NCBI GenBank assembly: GCA_030710515.1
Contig: JALBCR010001064.1
Span: 186,001-250,000, forward strand
Direction: 5' to 3'
DNA: 64,000 nucleotides
Origin: Abscondita cerata
Taxonomy: Eukaryota; Arthropoda; Insecta; Coleoptera; Lampyridae
Shown here: positions 22,571 to 33,199 of the stretch, piece after piece
How the letters are laid out: the number at the start of each line of letters is the position of its first letter
Numbering within the stretch: the stretch's first letter is position 1
Made by a program: the position numbers and the translations under genes
The notes under the pieces: generated by a model
The model's database searches: none
The model's input: the letters and a program-made list of their open reading frames with translations, nothing else
Told to the model about the DNA's origin: nothing

Positions 22571-22575
22571 TAATA

Positions 22576-23194
22576 CAGCGTCATCCCCAAAGTCCGCACC
22601 AAATGGGAAACTTATTTATTATGGGTTTTTCGATAAAAAGTTATTCTTCATAAAAGTTTGTGCATCCCCTAAAACTAAAAATGCACAAACAAATTGTGGC
22701 GAAAGACGCGTAATTTTTGGTGTCAACAAAAAATCAAAAAAACTTTGCACCAAAAATTTTGAAGTTTTTCCAATGAATAAAAAAATTGACCATAATTAGC
22801 ACAATAATTTGTAAATTACAAGCTCTTTTAAATAAACTGTTGTATACAAGATGTCGTTTAATTATCATTTAAAGCAAATCTTTTTTCTTATAGCCATTTT
22901 AAAAAAATTGGAAAAAAATAAAATTTCTCTTAGATGGCCATGACTTCAAATCTTGATGTTTTTTTAATGAAGAACAACTTTTTCAAATAAAATTTTTTAA
23001 TATTTAATGAAATAAGGGCACTTGACTCTTGACACCAAATTAAATTTTCGAATACACCAAGTATATTACACGTCTTTCGTCACATTGTGTTGGTGCATTT
23101 TTAGCCTTAGTAAATGCACAAACTTTTATGAAGAATAACTTTTTATCGAAAAACCCATAATTCCTATTTGGTGGGGACTTTGGGGATGACGCTG
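22576..23194. mobile_element. 619-bp fold-back MITE (CAGCGTCATCC ends, TA target)
   Basis: Left CAGCGTCATCCCCAAAGTCC and right end read inward CAGCGTCATCCCCAAAGTCC are identical. The arms continue ~130-200 bp with GGGTTTTTCGATAAAAAGTT, AAAAGTTTGTGCAT and CGAAAGACG blocks. Flanked by TA (22574-22575, 23195-23196). No coding. Confidence 0.87.
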
Positions 23195-23196
23195 TA

Positions 23197-24840
23197 TAAG
23201 GAAATGTAGAATCGTATCACAAAACTTTGACGGATACATATGTTGATTACGTCATCAACGCCGCTTGATGACGTATTGATAAAAATTATGTGTCTCGGAA
23301 GTTTTAGACTCCCTTAACCATGTAATACCTAAATCCAAAGAGGCATATTGGTCACCAGACGTGAATACTTTGGTATAATTTTCAGCTATCTCATGCCATT
23401 ATAAACGTGGTCATTATTTTTGGGCACATTTGACGTACTGAAACAAATTAACACGTTCTTTCAGATACGATTACACTTCAGTTTCACCAAACTCACTTAA
23501 GAGTCCTATTAACCACGTGACAAATTTCAAACTCGTTTACTTTCCTCTTACGTCTTCGCGAAATATATATGTCTACAAACGTGTGTGTAGTTGAATATGG
23601 CAACGTCGTAACGTTCAGCACTTCTCAAAGCTGATAAGAGCGCTCGCATTTGATTATTTTCACTTCTTATTTAGTCGAATCAGGTTTCTGTAAATATTGG
23701 CAGCTTTAATTTTTTTGTTCATTGATGTATTTCGACTTTGAAAACATAAAAAATCGAGAACGTAATAATAATAATAATTTATTCCAATTATTTACATACT
23801 AAAAGCAACAATAATGAAATATAAAAAGGAATTAATCCCGTTCTAAAAGCATAGCTTGTGTTACGTATTGAAATTCAAAGAAGTACAATTTTTTTTATTT
23901 TCTGAGAACAATCAAGTGGTTATCAAAATAATTTTTGCGTACGACCAAAAAATTCTCAAACATTTGCTGCGCCCCCATAAATCGCTATTTTTATGTTATA
24001 ATTTAGATTAGATCAGAACTTTTTTTTGCTCAGTTATTACATTGATATATGTAATGAATGGTGTAATATGTATTCTAACATTTGCAAACGCGAATTGTTT
24101 ACTGTTTTCACTTGTAATCACAACGATCTTGTCACTAGAATGTAACATCACATTTTTACGAGAAAACTACCTACGGATGATTCATATAATTCAAACAAAC
24201 AACACCACACACAAAAAAAACTCTGTAACAAAATACTCACTACCTAAACACAGACCGCAAATAAATAAACAAAGCACGCAACGACTGTAGCTTTGGTTTC
24301 TTATTTTCATTACAACGTTGCAACATTTATTGTCACCATACAGATGCCGCCTCTGAACAAACGATAAATATTTAAAAACGCTATTACATTTACTATAAAA
24401 GTATAAATAATTAAAATACATTTTGTCGATAATATAGCACATAGTGCTTAGAAAAATGTAGGAAAGAGTATTATATGCCCCTAATCATTTCATTTAACAA
24501 AAAAAAAATTCAATTCTTGTAATTTTTGTTTTTAGACTTTCCTACACTCTTCACAATAATCACTATCGGCTTGTGAAAACAAAATGTTTTTCTCTTGTGT
24601 ATTAAGTGTATAATTCCAAATTGCGTATTTTACCAATATGGCGCCGCTTTATAAGCCTCTTAAATTTAATCGTATAGGCTAAAACAACACACCTTATTGT
24701 TGAGGTTCAAACTATTTATACCCTTTAGTGAAGAACTTAGTTTTTTAAAATAAGAGTTTTTGATAACTAAATCTATATTTGACTGAACTAAAACAAAACT
24801 GTTACTATGACAACATTAAAATAAAACCATACAGAGTTGT
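23197..24840. other. No gene recognised
   Basis: AT-rich non-coding sequence. (AAT)n followed by TTTATTCC at 23765-23790 looks like the 3' tail of a short minus-strand retrotransposon fragment. A small inverted repeat GTAGGAAAG...CTTTCCTAC spans 24460-24548. Short open frames around 24042-24442 have no coding character that I can support. Confidence 0.4.
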
Positions 24841-25027
24841 ATATACCGTGTGTTCCACGGAGAACGCAACATAGGACTTTTATAAGGCAAAATATAGAAT
24901 GGATCTACTAGTGCTTCAAAATTTTCAACCAATGCGACGTCGGTATGTGTCATTTTGATTGCTCTGAAGTTGCAGCAACCAACTTAAATTTGAATTATTA
25001 GCGCTACTTTTATAACTTTCTGCAATA

Positions 25028-25722
25028 ATGAGTGTGTATACAACTGCTGAAAAAGTTCAAATGGTTAAATGGGTATGCAGTGGTGAAAGCTATAGAAACT
25101 GTTCAGCATTATTTGCTGCAATTTTTCAAGATCGACCGATTCGAAGTGCCAGTACTGTCATGCGAGTATTTCAAACCTTTGAAAATACTGGCAGTGTTCA
25201 CAAGCGGCCAAAGACGAGATTGATGTACTAGTAGCAGTTCAGCATAATCCGATCATAAGTGTTCGACAACTAAGTGTTGACTGCGGTCTAAGTATAAGTC
25301 GTGAATACTAAAGAAACACAAGTATAAGTCCTACCATTATTCTCAACATCAAGAGCTTTTCAGAACGGATGCTGAAAAAAAAATAGTATCAGCACGATGG
25401 GTGTCCAGCTCATAGTGCTAATCTGGTAAAAGGCCTCTTAAATGATGCGTTGCCCAGAACTTCAATTGGAAGAGGTGGTGAAATTGCTTGGCCACCGAGA
25501 TCACCAGATTTGTCTCCTAATGACCTTTTCTTATGGTCATACATTGCCTCTAAAGTGTATTCAGATTGACCACACATCACTGTCGAGTCATTAAAGGACA
25601 GACTTGTAGAAGTTTGCTTTAATGTTCCAGCAAATGTAATCTCTAATGTGCAACGCAATTTTTATAATCGATTAGGGCATTGTTTAGCAGTAAATGGACA
25701 GCAGTTCGAGCATTTAATATAA
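25028..25722 (+). pseudogene. DUF4817/DDE_3 transposase relic
   Basis: Starts MSVYTTAEKVQMVKWVCSGE, with the helix-turn-helix region ending TVMRVFQTFENTGSVHKRP, the typical N-terminus of these transposases. After a frameshift near 25227 come AVQHNPIISVRQLS and a deletion of the first catalytic block. From 25392 one frame gives QHDGCPAHSANLV (second D), IGRGGEIAWPPRSPDLSPND (third D), LKDRLVEV, NRLGHCLAVNGQQFEHL and stop TAA at 25720-25722, with a single in-frame TGA at 25567-25569. Non-functional, but the C-terminal half is well kept. Confidence 0.85.
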
Positions 25723-25784
25723 GCAGTTGCTGGCTTAAATAAAATGTAGCTTTCACTTCTGCATACCTACCCAAAAACCAAAAC

Positions 25785-25800
25785 GGTCCTTTTCAGGACC
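25785..25800 (+). promoter_or_regulatory. Histone-type mRNA 3' stem-loop after the transposase stop
   Basis: GGTCCTTTTCAGGACC has the exact form of the replication-dependent histone mRNA 3' stem-loop: 6-bp stem GGTCCT/AGGACC, loop TTTC. Expected flanks are present, CCAAAAC before and ACCA after, with an AAAAGAA purine run ~16 bases downstream where the U7-binding element would lie. It is 63 bases after the stop. No histone coding sequence is visible upstream; that sequence is transposase. Motif match is seen; use in 3'-end processing is inferred. Confidence 0.7.
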
Positions 25801-26709
25801 ACCAAAAAATCACATAAAAGAATTTTACACGACTTTCAAAGAAAATCAATTTTATTAATAAACATAATTTAAATTCATTTTACAAAGGTTTGGCGATTGT
25901 GTTCATAGATCTCAGGTGTGCATTTTCAGAGATTTAAATTTATGATCTGAAATTTAGAATATGAAACAAAGAAAATAATTTAAAATACAAACCTTATTCT
26001 TTTTGTGAGTTCAAACCGAGGTTCAAACATTCAAAGCTGTTAACTATTTGGCATTTTCAAATAATCACAACATTTTTGTTTACTTACATTTAGCTTGTAC
26101 GGCTCCTGCAAATAATATTCCAAGTTAAATCACTTTCTAGGTAGGTACTAAAATAATAATATTCCTTGCCTATGAAACTGCCGTCTCCTGGTTCTTCCTT
26201 CATCGTGTTTTACACAAGTATCGGTCTTATATCGTGAAGTTCTTAACATGCTGTATAAAAATGAATCCTGAATCCGTTTACATAATTATACTTTTATGGG
26301 CACTTTTAATCATATTGATATAACTTCATCTTAAATCGGCTTAATATTCTTTATAATGTACTTTTTGTTTATAACCTAAAATTAATTTACGAAAATAATT
26401 ATGCGTAATTATGTAAAAGAATTAGTTGTACTTGCTTGAGAAAGCGATCACATCAAAGCGACTAAACAATTAGAATTTTCGCAAAAAAAAAATAAATTTT
26501 TAGGTTGAGAAATGTCAAAAGGAATATTACAGTTGTGGTAGATATGACAATCGTCACACACATAAACCGCTCTCTCTTTCTTACTTCAACTGACACTTAC
26601 AACGCACGTCGTATCGCGACGGTGAAAAATATCATAGGACAAGTAGATCCGTTCTATATTTTGCCTTAATAAAAATCCTATTTTGCGATCTCCCTGGGAC
26701 ACACGGTAT

Positions 26710-28710
26710 ATATAAAAGATAAACTGGGAGATGTTTGCAAAATGCTAAAACTTCAACACTTACTATGCTTAATCCTTGATTATCATTGTATTTATCTAAG
26801 ATTAAATTTCACTGAGTTTGGTGAAAATGGACATGGATATTTACGATATGCAATCTTTAGTATTTTATGAAACAAATACTAAGTTGGATTAAATAAAAAT
26901 AATCGATTAAAAAATACTCTTTAACGTTATATTTCGCTTCTAAAGATTAACCTTATAAACGTCTTTAAAAATCTGTGAATTTTCAGAAGCATCCGTGATT
27001 TAACATGAAAACATAAATCTCCCAAGACCACACACACGGCGATGCCACAACATTCCTACTAAAAAAAAATAATTCGCTAAGGGTACTCTCTACTTCGAGA
27101 CCGACTTAACATTTTAAGCGAATGATTCATATAACAAAGATAAATACCTACCCTGGAACAACTTACCTTAAAGCGCTTCCTTTGACATTTTTTATGCGCA
27201 ACCTACTACATAATGTTGACAAATCGATTTTATCAAATAAAGAAAAACACTAAGGTATGAAAGAAATAAAATGTAGAGAAGAAACGAATACAAAATTGCA
27301 TTTAATATTCATAATATGTACAAGAAAATAATAAATAAGACTAGATATTATATAGGTTATATAACTAGCAACTAGGTATTGTATGATACATATTATGTTA
27401 TTAAAAATAAATAAATAAATGTCATTTCACGATTTAGATGTGGACGGATTCAATTCTTATTCTGTTGTATCGCTCAGTCTTGTAATTTCTCTAGGGACTG
27501 TTTTCGCAGGTAATTCTGGAAAGAAACAAAATTCTAATTTAGTACATTTCAGAATTAATAAACGATTAACATAGAATTCATAAGATTAACTGTCAACTTT
27601 CAACAATTATCATAACATGGTTGGTTAATTATGTACAATACGTCATTCAAATTAAAGTTTGGGTACAAAATATGCTACTGATGAACAATTACATAACTTC
27701 TGTCATTGTAAAAAAGCGATACGACAATTTATTTAGATAATTACAATTTTAAAGAGAAACAAAACAGTAGATGTGAGTGTATTAAAAAATAAAGCTACTT
27801 ATACTTTTTCTCGCATTTGGATTGTTCTGATGATGCGCAGAGAAATAACTAAACAAGAGTTTCGCTTAGAAATTCACATCGCCCCGATATAAGAACTAAT
27901 AAACGTTTAGGGCGTATAGCTTATTTGTATAGTTAATATTCTCGAAGATACAGCGAAAACAATTACTGCATGAGATTATCATATCTGATAAAAAATTTAA
28001 AAGTTCAATAAGGCTGTAAAATAGAGTTTTTCGGCCGTTCTGTTTGTTAAGTCGAGGCCAGCATATCTTTGCAACCAGGGTGCACACAACATTTTCTAGG
28101 CGCTCACTCCTTTTTGTAAAAATAAATTATTAAATTATAAAAATACATCTGCAGTATTAAAAATAAGTGAGGAACCCGTCGTATAACACTCCATCTTACC
28201 TATATATAAGAAAAAAAAATGCAGAAAAAACGAATTTGTTTTATACGCTTATAGACGTGCTATTTCAATACATTTGTAAAAAATTTTAATTAGTGCGGAA
28301 ACAATCTTTTACGTACATCTTTAAAAAATAGAAACACTTATTTTTAAAAAATGTATATTAGTAATATTTTTGAAAATACTGTACATAAATGGAAAGTGTC
28401 ACAACTCTGTTGACTATTCAGATCATGCCCAAAATCGAATAAGGTCGCTATACTTGGATTTGAAAAAAAAAGATTTTGTAAGAAAAACAAAATTTTGGAC
28501 GGAAACAATACTAACAGACAAAAAAAGTAATAATCTAGTTCAAAAGCGATTTATGTTAAATACGGTTACCTAAATTTGTTTTTAATAAATAAAATGTTTA
28601 CTTTAAAAACAAGCGCTGAAATTAGTGTAAAAAGTGTATCAAAAGAGTGCCTTGATATAAAATATTTTGCTGTTTTAATAACATATAACCGTTAAGACGG
28701 ATCCAAGAAT
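26710..28710. other. Mostly no gene; host-like AT-rich sequence
   Basis: Apart from the possible exon at 27457-27515 I see no gene, RNA or transposon end. An (AAAT)n run lies at 27403-27420. Confidence 0.4.
27457..27515 (-). CDS. Possible last coding exon of an unidentified host gene
   Basis: On the minus strand a strong 3' splice site (TTTTGTTTCTTTCCAG, ending at 27516) is followed by a frame reading LPAKTVPREITRLSDTTE and TAA at 27457-27459. Polypyrimidine tract, short conserved-looking polar tail and stop fit a terminal exon. No family recognised; no upstream exon could be tied to it. The CDK-inhibitor-like exon at 45 kb lies on the same strand, but its splice phase does not join directly to this frame. 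Confidence 0.3.
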
Positions 28711-28712
28711 AC

Positions 28713-29261
28713 GGCCGGATTGCGCTCGACCGTTTTGCGCTCTTACCTGAACTCGACCAGTTTGCGCTCTGCGATTTAATTATAGAAATTTGAACCTACC
28801 CTATTGTCTCCGATCGACCGATTTGCGCTCTCTTGTAATATAATAGTTATTTGTATACCTAGGCCGAGAAATACCTTAATTCCTTATAGAAAGTATTTTA
28901 ACTAAAGGCGTTTTCCCCCGATCGCCAAGTCCCTCCGATTGCACTGCCCCCTTGAACAATACCCCCACCCCCTATCACACAAACATAACTAATATAAACG
29001 AATGTTACTTGAAATAATTGTTTGTTTTTTTGTTTTTGTTTTAAAGAAAAAAACTGTACTAACTGTAACCTACCAACCAACACCGTTTACCCCCGATCAC
29101 ATGAAAACAACTTAAATCTCGATAATTTCAAAATGTTTATAGTACAAGAGAGGGCAAATCGGTCGATTGGAGATAATAGGGAAAGTTTAAATTTATATAA
29201 TTAAATTGCAGAGCGCAACTGGTTTAGGTACGAGCGCAAAACGGTCGAGCGCAAACCGGCC
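28713..29261. mobile_element. Inverted-array fold-back element, unit TCGACCGNTTTGCGCTC
   Basis: Arms 28713-28852 and ~29128-29261 are inverted copies (left starts GGCCGGATTGCGCTCGACCG, right end read inward GGCCGGTTTGCGCTCGACCG). Each arm is itself built of three or four degenerate copies of CTCGACCGTTTTGCGCTC spaced by other sequence. Flanks 28696-28712 and 29262-29278 are alike (GAC..GATCCAA..ATAC in both), a possible long imperfect target duplication. The ~275-bp centre is C-rich in places and non-coding. Family unknown. Confidence 0.72.
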
Positions 29262-30018
29262 GACACCGATCCAAATACCTGATTGTTTAAAATCGCCACG
29301 GGGTGGCTTTCTTTAGAAGAAATATTAATTTTTGATAAAAGAACTTTGTAAGTAAGTAGTAACCATATATTTCGAAAACGATAGAATTCTCCACATTATT
29401 TACGAGTATAGAGTAACATATGATTTTTTTTCAAATTTGAAAATTTTTAAAAATGACAAAAAAAATGTGTTACCAGAATAACCATGTGCAGTAAAGATTA
29501 AATCAATAGTGACTGCAGCGACATAAACATTTAATCGGCGTTAATGGCCGAATTGGTGACCCTAATGAAATTCTAAGGAAGACCGACGTGACGAACGAAT
29601 CCGACTCAAGGGAAGATAAAATTTGTAAAACGCAAAGGAACCGACCTTAATGGTCAAAGTGGCGACTTAAAGATAAATTGATTAAAACAAAATAAATAAT
29701 ACCTCTTAAATCGGATAACAAGTCGGAAGCAAATTTTTGTGAGTTTATTTGTTTTTGTAATTTTTTATTTTGAGCGGGGTGGAAAGTACCCGAGAAGGAA
29801 AGTATTTCGGGGAAGAAGACGGGGTAAATAAAATGTGGATATCCAAAGCATTATTGTCAGAATGAAATTTACACATAACCACCCGTTCTGGATAATTTAA
29901 ATACAACACAGGGGTTTCATAACCTAACAACTCTCATGAGAAACCATTTATCAGTGAAATGGAAATTTCTTGGCCACATTCCAACCAACCTTATTGGTTA
30001 AAGGTACTAAATTTAATT

Positions 30019-31473
30019 CAGTGTGTCCAACAGAAGGATAAGGATGAACAGCATGGAGATCTCGGAAACTGTGAGAGATACAGAATCGGTTAAATTTGGA
30101 AAAAGTTGCCCACTCGAGAGGTCGACATTTTGCTCTTAACAAACTCGCTGAGTTCAGCTCACTTTCGGAGATAATTGAAAAAAACCGAAATTGTGCCATT
30201 TCGTTTTCATTATATTCTGAAGTTATTCAAAAAGTTACCAAAAAACTGAATGCACTTTGTCATTGCCACTCTTTCTGCTCTACAAGATGGCGTTTAAGAA
30301 TTTTTACTACAACGTTTCGTTTCAAAGAAACCATCATCAACTTTGTTTTTTCTTATAGCATTAAAAAAATAGACTGTGTATAAGAAAGCATTTTTTATTA
30401 CAAATTCAACGATGTACTACACAATATGGTTATTCGTGATTTTATTAAGAAAAATAACGTTTTAGTAAATTTCAAATTTTTTTGGTCTAGTGTGCGGTGA
30501 ATGAAACCATGGCAAAGAAAAAATTAAGTCGAATTAACAAACGACTTCATTTCTTTCATTGTTAATTTTGACAGAATTTATTTGAATGACAAAGTAGTAT
30601 CAGTTTAGCAACGTTTTTCAGTGTAGGTCATATTTTGCAATGGAGTAAGTAATGTTTTCAAATGAAGAGAAATTTAATATGCATTACATGCCGGAGAAAT
30701 TCTGTAGAAGACACTTGAATTTGATTAAGTACCCGAAACGAAGGCAACCAGAAAAGTCCATATTTAGGCGTTTGGTGTCCAGTCTAAAAGAATACTATTC
30801 ATTCAAGCAACCCGTACTGTCCCGCCAAAAACATTCGAGCGCAGAAACATTTTCTGTTTGCCGCAATTATTTCAACGCACACTACATCAAAAAGATTTGA
30901 AATTTACGTGTTCCATTGTAAAATATGACCTACACTGAAAGACTACTATGTCAATCAAATTGATTCTGTCAGAACTAACAATAGACTTCATTTTTTCGAT
31001 GCCATAGCTTCATTCACCGCACACTAAACCAAAAAGATTAGAATTTTACTAAAACGTTATTTTTTCTCAATAAAATCACGAATAACCATATTTTATACTA
31101 CATTGTTGAATTTGTAATGAAAAATACTTTCTTATACGGAGTGTACTTTTTTTGAGTGCCATAAAAAAAATAAAGTTGATGATGATTTCTTCGAAAGGAG
31201 ACGTTGTAGTAAAAATTCGTGAACGCCATCTTGTAGAGCAGAAAGAGTGGCAATGACAAAATGCATTCAGTTTTTTAGTAACTTTTTGAATAACTAAAAC
31301 AAAATGGCACAATTTCGGATTTTTTCGATTATCTCCGAAAGTTAAGCCAAACTCAGCGAGTTTTCCAACAGGAAAATGTTGACCTCTCGAATAGGCAACT
31401 TTTTCCAAATTTAAACGACTCTCACACGGTTTCCGAGATCCCCATGCTGTTCATCTTTATCTTAAACACACTG
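30019..31473. mobile_element. Transposon with ~600-bp terminal inverted repeats, transposase mostly deleted
   Basis: Left begins CAGTGTGTCCAACAGAAGGA, the right end read inward CAGTGTGTTTAAGATAAAGA. The arms then match for ~600 bp (30019-~30642; ~30900-31473), including AAATTTGGAAAAAGTTGCC, CTACAAGATGGCGTT and GTGATTTTATT. TA at the right flank, TT at the left. Only 260 bp of unique sequence remains in the middle and it encodes a DUF4817-type HTH. A related end is at 51700-51781. Confidence 0.85.
30652..30900 (+). pseudogene. N-terminal HTH fragment of a DUF4817-type transposase
   Basis: MFSNEEKFNMHYM..., then PKRRQPEKSIFRRLVSSLKE and SFKQPVLSRQKHSSAETFSV. This matches the N-terminal DNA-binding region of the same transposase group as 25028. 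About 82 residues, then the arm begins; the catalytic domain is absent. A frameshift after the first ~12 residues is likely, since the 'YgeC.kN...A..lYaerfPnr' stretch is garbled. Confidence 0.62.
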
Positions 31474-33185
31474 TATAAATAAATAAAAATAAATAAATTC
31501 AAAAAACAAAAACAAACTACACTGACGTTTAATAAATTAAGAGGTTATGAGAACATCATATTTAAAAATAAGGAATAGGCCTAATCAAGCCTGCTCCAAT
31601 TCTTTTTTCTGAATGGCTCGGTATAGGTATGCACCTTTTTAACTATAATTACAAACGCAAAAAAGTTTTTAAAATAAACAATAATAAAAAATCAATTGAT
31701 AGAACATAGATGAATTTCGAGAATTAAGGTTTGCGAAAATAACAAAAACACTCGCAAACAATAAAATTAGATGCGAACACAACGTTACCAAACAACAATC
31801 GTGACTTAACAACTTTGCAACAAATGCATTTGTACAAAGACAATAATTAAATAAAAGTTACGCCGCATTTAAGCTTAATTGAAAATTTCGAATTCATTTA
31901 TTGAATAAGCGAACTTCCTACGTTTAATCTATTATATTTAGCTTTTAAAATAGTATTGAATAAAAATTAACCTTTTCCCCATGTTGCATTTTATAATATA
32001 GGTACCGAAATGCATTATTGGTTTTTTACCGAATTAATTTCGCACACTACCATCTTTTTAATTCTATTTTATGATTAATTAAATTACGGGTCTAATATAA
32101 ATTTAATTTATAATTAACCCATGGTTATTGTGCACATTTTTTTTGTTTAAATCGACATATAACAATAATTGCGAAACTAGTTTTACTGCGCCCAGGTCGG
32201 TTTTATAGATGGTTTCGACGAATTGGCATGATTCCAAGATTTCAAAATGACTTTTTTGTATTGCAATCGATAGATAATGGTATTTTATTACTAAAACAAC
32301 TTTTTTGAAATTTTTAGATTGTTTTCAAATTATTATTGGAAATTTTAAAAAAGTTATTAGCTTTAAATGTATAGTATTTTATCGCCATTTCCCCTAGCCA
32401 AAAGTAAGTAGCAAGAAAATTTTGTTTACTTGCGAAGTTGCCAGACATTCTAACACGTTTCTAACCTATAACTGATTGTTGGCTTATTTGATTTGAATCT
32501 ATGTCTATAATTTCCCCACTGGTTTATAAGACCCTAACCTGACATGAAATGTCACTTTATAACCTTTCAGAACCACACAAATATCTAACAGCGACAACAA
32601 TGCCGTTGATCGTTGCTAAGTACATATCATAGTTTTAAAGCAATTATTTACATTTTCTTTGCGTTGGGAATATATCTCTTATACTGCATATGTGATTTTT
32701 AAGAAGCAGTTAAAGTTCTTCAAATATTATATTTCAGATATAAACATTTATTCACTTTTGCTGTGACACAAGTTGCAATCTTGCAGAACGTATGGCGCAT
32801 GTCAAATCTGCTATTTATGACGTCAATAAGTACAATTTTAAAATTAAACTGCATAAATGACTTAAAAATTAATTAAAGATGACATATTCAACGCTAACAA
32901 AAAATAAATACAATTTGTATTCGTGGAAATACATTCTATCGCTTAAGCAAATAAAAAAAATTCGAAACATGCCCCTTTTGTTTATCTATCGGCTATGTGT
33001 TTTTCAAGATATCAGGCTTACACTAATAGTTTTACAAAATAACAAAAAAATAGGCTATGTGATATTACTCCCAAATATTAAGCAAGCGTTTCACGTCGAA
33101 CGACACATCCTTCTAATTCTAACAAACGTGTAAAACAGTATCGGAAGTGTGTTGCGTCATAAATCATTTTTTGCACCGTGAAGCA
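31474..33185. other. No gene; AT-rich
   Basis: 31475-31680 begins with TAAATAAATAAAAATAAATA and reads, on the minus strand, like a retrotransposon 3' UTR with AATAAA. The rest has no feature that I can support. Confidence 0.35.
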
Positions 33186-33199
33186 ATAATAGAATTATA

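Larger units (their letters stand above)
24844..26708 (+). mobile_element. Tc1/mariner-group (DUF4817-type) transposon with ~70-bp TIRs
   Basis: Left end TACCGTGTGTTCCACGGAGA and right end read inward TACCGTGTGTCCCAGGGAGA. The arms continue through ATAGGAYTTTTAT and AAGGCAAAATATAGAAYGGA to about 24912 and 26640. TA-rich flanks (TATATA both sides). Carries a transposase relic (25028-25722), a histone-type 3' stem-loop (25785-25800), and ~800 bp of AT-rich DNA with no coding that I recognise (25810-26620). Confidence 0.85.

Noticed and set aside
25410..25800. A histone gene upstream of the stem-loop
   Set aside because: All coding-like sequence upstream is DDE_3 transposase; no histone residues recognised in any frame.
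28713..29261. CRISPR-like array of TCGACCG-TTTGCGCTC repeats
   Set aside because: Repeats are degenerate, unevenly spaced and inverted between two arms in a eukaryotic genome; not a CRISPR.
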